NCBI GenBank assembly: GCA_019429205.1
Contig: JAHYIT010000030.1
Coordinates: 1-44,518, forward strand
DNA length: 44,518 bases
Reading direction: 5' to 3'
From: Mariniphaga sp.
GTDB lineage: Bacteria > Bacteroidota > Bacteroidia > Bacteroidales > Prolixibacteraceae
Shown here: positions 39,945 to 44,518 of the stretch, piece after piece
Position numbering within the stretch: position 1 is the first letter of the stretch
Layout of the letters: the number at the start of each line of letters is the position of its first letter
The notes under the pieces: generated by a model
What the model saw: the letters and a program-made list of their open reading frames with translations, nothing else
Databases searched by the model: none
What the model was told of the DNA's origin: nothing
Translations under genes and position numbers: made by a program

Positions 39945-39964
39945 ATGACGCAAATATACGTCAT
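39945..39964 (-). promoter_or_regulatory. ArsR operator framing the -7 box of the ars operon
   Basis: The arms ATGACG (39945-39950) and CGTCAT (39959-39964) are a perfect inverted repeat. The eight bases between them read TATATTTG on the minus strand, a perfect TAnnTTTG -7 box. Binding would cover the promoter completely. The start would be near 39938, only a few bases before the arsR ATG at 39932. A second GACGTATA lies just upstream (39973-39980 region). Confidence 0.75.
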
Positions 39965-40033
39965 ATTTCAATTCGACGTATAAATACGGCATAAAATATT
40001 AAGTATTTTCTGCAAATTCTTTATCTTCGTGCT

Positions 40034-40336
40034 ATGAAGGCAAAACAGAAACCGGTATTTAACAAGCGCATTTTTTGGGATGTGAACTTTGAAAAACTCG
40101 ATTACGATGCCAAATCAAATTTCGTGATTGAGCGGGTTTTCGAGCGCGGCGATGTGGAAGACATCCGGCTATGCCGAAGGTACTACGGCGATGAAAAAGT
40201 GACGGAAGCATTGCTGAATGCCAAATATTTACCTGAACACCGGATGCACCTGGCAAGTGCCGTAACCGGGAAACCATTAAATAAATTCAGATGTTATATA
40301 CTCAGGCAATCGAACCCGGAACTCTTTCCTTATTAA
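40034..40336 (+). CDS. DUF6922 protein, probable partner of the AbiEii-type protein
   Basis: A 100-residue protein with the conserved pattern IFWDVNFEKLDYDAKSNFVI, ERGDVEDIRLCRRYYG, and a C-terminal RCYILRQSNPELFPY. I recall this as the DUF6922 family of Bacteroidota, typically placed directly before nucleotidyltransferase-type toxin genes. The conserved Trp-Asp and helical pattern suggests a small helical protein, possibly an HTH-like antitoxin, but this is inference. A TATCTTCG close to the ATG may be the -7 box, giving a nearly leaderless mRNA. It overlaps the next gene by 46 bases. Confidence 0.75.
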   Translation: MKAKQKPVFNKRIFWDVNFEKLDYDAKSNFVIERVFERGDVEDIRLCRRYYGDEKVTEALLNAKYLPEHRMHLASAVTGKPLNKFRCYILRQSNPELFPY

Positions 40337-40917
40337 AAAAGTTGATGAAACTTCCATCCCTTGATACTTTTTCACTGGTTGGAGGAACCGCCCTGGCTTT
40401 ACGTTACGGACACCGAAGTTCCGTGGATTTGGATTTATTTTGTCATGAAGAGTTTGACAATTCAATTATTGCAAATGAATTACGTCAAGAGTTTGGAGAT
40501 GATTTTAATTTTGAAAGTGGGCACAGAAATCTGGGTATTTTCTGCTATCTGAATAAAATAAAGGTTGACATTGTTTATTATCCTCATCCCTTGGTTGAAA
40601 CTGTTGAAATTATTGATCAAACCAGGTTCTACAGCGATGCAGATATTGCAGCCATGAAAATTCAGGCTATTTTGGGCAGAGGAAAGAAAAAGGATTTTTG
40701 GGATTTGTATGAATTACTTCAGCATTATTCCCTGCAACAAATTATTGACTGGCACAAACAAAAATACCCGAGTCAGATGCTTGCCATAAGTATTCCGAAT
40801 GCCATTACTTATTTTGTTGATGCAGATGCCAGTGAAACTCCCGTAAGCTTTAAAAATCAAACCTGGGCTGGAATTAAAAAAGGCATAAGCAAAATAGTCA
40901 GCGATTATTTAAGCTGA
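40291..40917 (+). CDS. AbiEii/AbiGii-type nucleotidyltransferase
   Basis: A 208-residue protein of the DUF1814/AbiEii family. The active-site motif is LVGGTALALRYGHRSSVDLD, with D46 and D48 of S-x-D-x-D-L-F as metal ligands, and the later KIQAILGRGKKKDFWDLYEL motif contains the conserved K-x-x-D. These enzymes are toxins of type IV toxin-antitoxin or abortive-infection systems that transfer nucleotides, in some cases to tRNA. It overlaps the DUF6922 gene by 46 bases, so the two are coupled. The C-terminus ends ISKIVSDYLS. Toxic activity is not shown by sequence. Confidence 0.85.
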   Translation: MLYTQAIEPGTLSLLKKLMKLPSLDTFSLVGGTALALRYGHRSSVDLDLFCHEEFDNSIIANELRQEFGDDFNFESGHRNLGIFCYLNKIKVDIVYYPHPLVETVEIIDQTRFYSDADIAAMKIQAILGRGKKKDFWDLYELLQHYSLQQIIDWHKQKYPSQMLAISIPNAITYFVDADASETPVSFKNQTWAGIKKGISKIVSDYLS

Positions 40918-40960
40918 TTCTAAAATTTGTTGCCGCTGAGATTTTTGTTTTTTGATTATC

Positions 40961-41356
40961 CTATTGATTAACAACTACCTGCCCTTTTACCCTTAACCTG
41001 ACCATGCTGTTGGCTGCATTTGAATTTACCGTAATGGTTTTGTTGAAATTTCCGGCGATGTTGGTGTTGTACTTCACTTTAATTTCGCCTTTTTCGCCCG
41101 GGGCTATGGGTTCACGTGGCCATTGCGGTACCGTACATCCGCAGGAAGCACGCACGTTGCTCAGCACCAAAGGTTTTTGCCCCTGGTTGGTAAAAGTGAA
41201 TACACAATTTCCGTCTCCACCTTTTTCAATGGTTCCGTAATCGTGTTCCAGCTTGTCGAAAACAATGGAGTCGGCAACTGCAGCCTGGTTTTCCTGTGCC
41301 TGCAGAGCGAAGGTAAAAATACTGAGAATGGTTAGAAGGAAGATTGATTTTTTCAT
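40961..41356 (-). CDS. Exported DUF1573 protein
   Basis: A 131-residue protein with signal peptide MKKSIFLLTILSIFTFALQA. The DUF1573 Ig-like domain includes FDKLEHDYGTIEKGGDGNCV, LVLSNVRASCGCTVPQWPRE with its conserved CGC pair, and KVKYNTNIAGNFNKTITVNS. It is a periplasmic beta-sandwich found in nearly all Bacteroidota in many copies; function is not known. It follows the lipoprotein gene by 46 bases. Confidence 0.87.
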   Translation of the reverse strand: MKKSIFLLTILSIFTFALQAQENQAAVADSIVFDKLEHDYGTIEKGGDGNCVFTFTNQGQKPLVLSNVRASCGCTVPQWPREPIAPGEKGEIKVKYNTNIAGNFNKTITVNSNAANSMVRLRVKGQVVVNQ

Positions 41357-41402
41357 GGTAATAAATTGAAATTATTTTTTTTGAAATAAACTTTATTAAG
41401 GA

Positions 41403-41957
41403 TTAGGGCAGCGGACTGCCAACTGCAATGTCGCACCGGTGCCAGGGTTGTCCATGAGGTGGATTAAGTTGTGGTTTAGTCCCTGACGGCGTAGCGGTGG
41501 TGCTGCGTGCCTGCGAGGGATTCATCCGCATGGCATTTTCCAGTGTTGGAGCGGTTGGGTTATTTGTTGCACGGGGCGCGGTATTTGTGGTAACGGGTGT
41601 CGAAGCCGTTGGAGGATTACTGGTGGTTTGCCCGGTTGTATTTGCCGGCTGAGAATTAAGCGGTGCACCCACCGGAATATCACAACGGTGAAAAGGTTCT
41701 CCATGTGGAGGATTCAACATTACTTCCTGGGTATTTTGTCCTGTAGTTGGCTGAATGGTTGTTTCTGTAGTTGTTGTAACCGGTGTTTCGGGAGATGTAG
41801 GGGAATTTTGCTCCTGATTTTGTGGCAATACAGGTATAAGAGGCGTTTCCCGTGATTCGTTTTGCGAAGAACTGCAGGAAACCAGCGTGAAAAGTACAAA
41901 GACTGTATTGAATATGATGCTTTTCCCCAGTTTAATTTGATTTTTTAAGTGCTTCAT
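41403..41957 (-). CDS. Lipoprotein with duplicated NPPHG-HRCDI motif
   Basis: A 184-residue protein when started at MKHLKNQIKLG (41957). An ATG at 42032 would add 25 residues before the signal peptide and cross the promoter. The lipobox is TLVSC with Cys28. The chain is mostly disordered and rich in T, P, N, S and Q. Two short islands stand out: NPPHGEPFHRCDIPVGAPL near 105 and NPPHGQPWHRCDIAVGSPLP at the very C-terminus. The two His and one Cys in each could bind metal or heme. I recall this motif in other Bacteroidota hypothetical proteins but know of no function. Confidence 0.7.
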   Translation of the reverse strand: MKHLKNQIKLGKSIIFNTVFVLFTLVSCSSSQNESRETPLIPVLPQNQEQNSPTSPETPVTTTTETTIQPTTGQNTQEVMLNPPHGEPFHRCDIPVGAPLNSQPANTTGQTTSNPPTASTPVTTNTAPRATNNPTAPTLENAMRMNPSQARSTTATPSGTKPQLNPPHGQPWHRCDIAVGSPLP

Positions 41958-42001
41958 GTTAAAATATTTAATGATTATCTTTGAATAAAATTTACACGCT
42001 G

Positions 42002-42032
42002 TAAAGTTAATTATACTCACAACAGTTGCCAA
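42002..42032 (-). promoter_or_regulatory. Possible promoter of the HRCDI lipoprotein gene
   Basis: On the minus strand TTGG (42032-42029), a 19-base spacer and TAACTTTA (42009-42002) are near matches to the TTTG/TAnnTTTG consensus. The start would lie near 41996, leaving a leader of about 40 bases before the ATG at 41957, which supports the shorter start. Confidence 0.45.
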
Positions 42033-42192
42033 TACGATTGGTTCAAAATATTCTCACTCAAATTATTAAATATACCAGTGGAATATTTTTCAAAGATAAA
42101 AGGAATAAAACAGATTTCATACAAAACGTCAAAAATTGAAGTGCTTTTACACCAGGATTCAATTTTTTATTCGATGAACCCGAAAGGAACAA

Positions 42193-42371
42193 GGCCATAA
42201 AAACAAATTCGCATTCACATGCAGGAAATGGGGTACCCCAATGTGGAGGATAAAAAATACGGAGCCACCACAAATCCCATTAAACGGCTCGGAATTCATG
42301 CGCAATAGCTTTCCTTTATTCATCCGTTAACCGAAAACAAAATTCCCCCGGTTTTCATGCGGTTATTTTAG
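42193..42371 (+). pseudogene. C-terminal remnant of an RluA-family pseudouridine synthase
   Basis: With one missing base the start reads GHKN(Q)IRIHMQEMGYP, then DKKYGATTNPIKRLGIHAQ, an in-frame TAG, LSFIHPLTEN, and a final IPPVFMRLF before TAG. This aligns along its whole length with the C-terminal 65 residues of the gene at 32197-33108 (for example IRIHMQEMGHPV and RVFMRLF). It has a frameshift, a nonsense codon and a small deletion, so it is dead. It is probably a decayed paralogue and not a recent duplicate, because many third positions differ. Confidence 0.8.
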
Positions 42372-42376
42372 ACTGC

Positions 42377-42835
42377 TTACTGAAACTTCAATTTCAAATC
42401 ACTGGCCGCGATAAATCCGTAATTCCTGAATAATTCCACACCTTCTTTGTTCAAAACCAATTGAGTTGGTACTGCTGAAATTCCAAAATACTTCATCATA
42501 TTCTGGCTGTTTGGGTTCATCACATTCAATTCAACCACATTTACTTTAATTTCAGGTGCGTTTTTAATCGCTTCCAGAACTGGTTCCATTTGTTTGCAGA
42601 TGGTACATCCGTTTGACCTGAATTGTAATAATGTGAACTCAAAATTTTCTTCGTTTTTGGTGTAATTGAACAGAGAATCCACCCACTGTTCACCCGAAAG
42701 GATAACCTCGGTCCCGGCTGATTGGCGCATTTTTTCAGCGATGAAATTATTCAGGTCATTCTTCAGAAATAATCCCAAAAGAAGCAGCAACACCAGCAAT
42801 GAAAGGAGGATTACAGGAAGGTTTTGTTTTTTCAT
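42377..42835 (-). CDS. Thioredoxin-family protein, membrane-anchored
   Basis: A 152-residue protein with an N-terminal membrane anchor (LPVILLSLLVLLLLLGLFL). A thioredoxin fold follows with the redox motif CTICK in FRSNGCTICKQMEPVLEAIK, the VVELNVMNPNSQ strand and the cis-proline segment GISAVPTQLVLNKEG. It is likely a periplasmic thiol-disulfide protein. It follows the outer-membrane factor gene by 36 bases and may be part of the same metal-efflux operon. Confidence 0.85.
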   Translation of the reverse strand: MKKQNLPVILLSLLVLLLLLGLFLKNDLNNFIAEKMRQSAGTEVILSGEQWVDSLFNYTKNEENFEFTLLQFRSNGCTICKQMEPVLEAIKNAPEIKVNVVELNVMNPNSQNMMKYFGISAVPTQLVLNKEGVELFRNYGFIAASDLKLKFQ

Positions 42836-42871
42836 TTGTGAATATTTTGTATCCTTTTATTGTTTTGGAAA

Positions 42872-44050
42872 TTACATAAATTGCTGCAATTCTGCAATTG
42901 TTTTGTTCAATTCTCTTTCATAATCAAGTAATTGATTTACATTTTCGTAATATACAGAAAGTTCAAAAATATAGTTGATTAATGATATTTCGCCTGATTG
43001 GAGCATTTTTAACATTAGATCAGAATTATCGAGGATATGGAGTTCAGTACGATATTCGCTGACACTCTTTTGCATTTCAATGACTTTGGCATGAAGTGTT
43101 TTAAGTTGATTATAAAATTGCAACTTCTGATCGGTTGAAAAATGTTCCAGGGCATCTGCTTTGGCTTTTTCATATTTAACTTTGTTTTTATCCTCCCACA
43201 ATGGAATGTTAATGCCGAAAGAAATGCCTTTAAATTGCTGATTTAATACTGTTTCACTCATGTAACCGGCCTTGAATTCAGGCAGGCTCTTTGCCTTGGT
43301 TAAGTCAATCTGTTTTTTCCCGATTTCGATTTCGTATTTTAACCAGGCCAGCATCGGATTGTTTTGTTCAGTTTCAAAATACCACTGGTCAAAATCATCA
43401 GGAATAATCAGCATCTGATATACCTTATCCGAAAAATCCAGTTCAATTCCGCCATTTAACCGGGTTAGCTGTGCCACCAAAACATTTCGTTCAATTTCGT
43501 TTGATTCAACCTTTTTTTGGGCAGTGAGTAAGTTTAGTCTTGCTTTGTTGTATTCCAGTATGTTCGCTTCTCCTGCTTCAAATTTTGATTTGTAAGATGA
43601 GGCGATACGTTGAGCATGTTCGAGTCGCTTATCGAGTTCTGCAATAAGGGCATTATAATAAACCAATTCAACGCAAATCAAACGTGCCTCTGTTTGGATT
43701 GCTTTTAATTGTTTCTGGTACAGGATTTCTGACTGTTCAGTTTTTAAACCGGAAATTTGGTTTTTGTATTTATATGCTGTTGGGAAATCAAAAGATTGAA
43801 TTAAACTAAAATCAGTCCGGTTGCCCATGCCGGAATGATTCCCCCACAAATAATTAAATTCAGCCTCTGGGTTTTGCAGAAAAATACCTGTTTTATAACC
43901 GATTTTTTCTGCATCGAGGTTTTTTCTAAATGACGAAAGCGTTGTATTGTTCTTTTCAATTTCAACTAAAATTTTATCTGTTGTTTTTTGAGCTGAAAGA
44001 CTTAAAATAATGAATGGAAGCCAAATAAACGCTATGATAATTTTCTTCAT
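42872..44050 (-). CDS. TolC-family outer-membrane factor (CusC-like)
   Basis: A 392-residue protein with a signal peptide (MKKIIIAFIWLPFIILSLSA). It is nearly all helical with two TolC repeats: EIEKNNTTLSSFRKNLDAEK, QNPEAEFNYLWGN, FSLIQSFDFPTAYKYK, and later GISFGINIPLWEDKNKVKYE. The short length is typical of outer-membrane factors paired with CusA/CzcA pumps in Bacteroidota. It starts 11 bases after the RND gene ends, so the two form one tripartite efflux operon for heavy metals; the adaptor gene is probably elsewhere or beyond the right edge. Confidence 0.85.
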   Translation of the reverse strand: MKKIIIAFIWLPFIILSLSAQKTTDKILVEIEKNNTTLSSFRKNLDAEKIGYKTGIFLQNPEAEFNYLWGNHSGMGNRTDFSLIQSFDFPTAYKYKNQISGLKTEQSEILYQKQLKAIQTEARLICVELVYYNALIAELDKRLEHAQRIASSYKSKFEAGEANILEYNKARLNLLTAQKKVESNEIERNVLVAQLTRLNGGIELDFSDKVYQMLIIPDDFDQWYFETEQNNPMLAWLKYEIEIGKKQIDLTKAKSLPEFKAGYMSETVLNQQFKGISFGINIPLWEDKNKVKYEKAKADALEHFSTDQKLQFYNQLKTLHAKVIEMQKSVSEYRTELHILDNSDLMLKMLQSGEISLINYIFELSVYYENVNQLLDYERELNKTIAELQQFM

Positions 44051-44061
44051 AATAAATCAGT

Positions 44062-44518
44062 TTATAAAAATTTCCGGTTGGTTAAAATACTGTAAACAAT
44101 GGGAATGATGTAAATATTCAGCAACGTGGAAGTTAGCAAACCGCCCAAAATTACTTTTGCCATTGGACTTTGGATTTCATTGCCCGACAAATTTCCCTGA
44201 ACGGCCAGTGGAATTAAGGCTAAAGCGGCTGTGAGGGCAGTCATTAAAATGGCATTTAACCGGTCAGATGAACCTTTGGTTACTGTTTCATAAACTGAAA
44301 TTCCCTGGTTTTGTAATTTTTGATAGTTGGATATTAACAAAATACCGTTTCTTGTGGCAATTCCGAAAAGGGTTATAAATCCTATAATTGACGGAATACT
44401 TAAAATACCTGATGAAAAATAAACGGCAAAAACCCCGCCTATTAATGCCAGGGGTAAGTTTAGCAAAATGATGCCTGCCAGTTTAAAGTTTTTGAATTCG
44501 TGAAACAAAAGAAGAAAA
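44062..44518 (-). CDS. RND efflux pump, C-terminal end (CusA/CzcA-like, partial)
   Basis: The frame enters from the right edge of the window and is read for 151 codons to 44062. It covers the last membrane helices: LAGIILLNLPLALIGGVFAV, SIPSIIGFITLFGIATRNGI, the SDRLNAILMTALTAALALIP segment and the final NIYIIPIVYSIL. The FGIATRNGILLISNY and PLAxxGG motifs are typical of heavy-metal RND pumps. A TTG inside the frame at 44508 is not a start. The rest of the protein, which is normally over 1000 residues, is outside the window. Confidence 0.88.
   Translation of the reverse strand, partial: FLLLFHEFKNFKLAGIILLNLPLALIGGVFAVYFSSGILSIPSIIGFITLFGIATRNGILLISNYQKLQNQGISVYETVTKGSSDRLNAILMTALTAALALIPLAVQGNLSGNEIQSPMAKVILGGLLTSTLLNIYIIPIVYSILTNRKFL

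Noticed and set aside
39932-39992. Longer arsR start with 20 extra residues
   Set aside because: It would put the operator and -7 box within the coding region, and the extra residues do not match the ArsR family.
41975-41990. TATCTTTG, a good -7 box on the plus strand near 41977
   Set aside because: No intact plus-strand gene follows; only the rluA remnant lies downstream, and no -33 element is present.
1-44518. CRISPR array, tRNA or rRNA genes
   Set aside because: No regular spaced direct repeats and no cloverleaf-like or rRNA-like sequence were recognised on reading; the arrays found have no unique spacers.

Overview
The window is a chromosomal segment from a member of the Bacteroidota, most likely a marine or sediment Bacteroidales/Marinilabiliales-type organism. 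This is an inference from gene content. The evidence is a 700-residue ribosomal protein S1 of Bacteroidota type, a T9SS-type C-terminal sorting domain, DUF4412, DUF1573, DUF1080 and DUF2961 secreted proteins, ORF6N and DUF6922 genes, and promoters of the Bacteroidota form TTTG-N19-TAnnTTTG in front of rpsA and a tetR gene. No rRNA, tRNA or CRISPR array was seen.

Layout. 1-1142: the last codons of a winged-helix protein, a decayed ORF-less group II intron on the minus strand carrying three small palindromes, and a gene-free stretch. 1143-4568 (minus): rpsA, a STAS protein and ribonuclease Z. 4806-8877 (plus): rfbA, rfbC, rfbD and a phosphohexomutase, a dTDP-L-rhamnose supply operon lacking rfbB. 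8921-14051: a secreted DUF1080 protein, msrA with a small membrane protein, a FucP-like sugar permease, a secreted DUF2961 (GH172-type) protein and a VTT-like membrane protein. 14091-16858 (minus): two CydA-like membrane proteins, each ending in its own monoheme cytochrome c domain. 16972-17843: an ORF6N gene and the C-terminal stub of a type I restriction methyltransferase. 18075-20688: small genes and a cemetery of broken genes around a 126-bp MITE-like element. 20875-24214 (minus): three exported proteins, one with a T9SS tail. 24429-26883 (plus): rhamnulokinase and a MerR/B12-binding regulator of the CarH type. 26892-32002 (minus): a tetR-controlled ABC export operon that has lost much of its TolC gene, apparently fused two permeases into one, and carries a stub of a four-helix-bundle (23S IVP/Avd-like) gene. 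32197-35971 (plus): an RluA pseudouridine synthase, a HelD-like helicase and a methyltransferase. 35995-37055 (minus): an FkbM methyltransferase and a DksA-type zinc-finger protein. 37144-39932 (minus): arsR-arsC-arsM-acr3, with an operator exactly framing the -7 box. 40034-40917 (plus): a DUF6922/AbiEii two-gene module. 40961-44518 (minus): a DUF1573 protein, a lipoprotein with a duplicated His/Cys motif, an rluA remnant, a thioredoxin-like protein, a CusC-like outer-membrane factor and the C-terminus of an RND pump.

Two themes stand out. First, gene decay by internal deletion recurs between 19.3 and 31.4 kb, so either the genome is eroding there or the assembly has collapsed sequence. Second, short low-complexity arrays start exactly at the stop codons of hlyD and arsR and are read into the 3' end of the tolC remnant. 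The most biologically novel intact unit is the pair of cytochrome-c-tailed CydA-like proteins. The DUF6922/AbiEii module, the HRCDI-motif lipoprotein and the B12-type MerR regulator follow.
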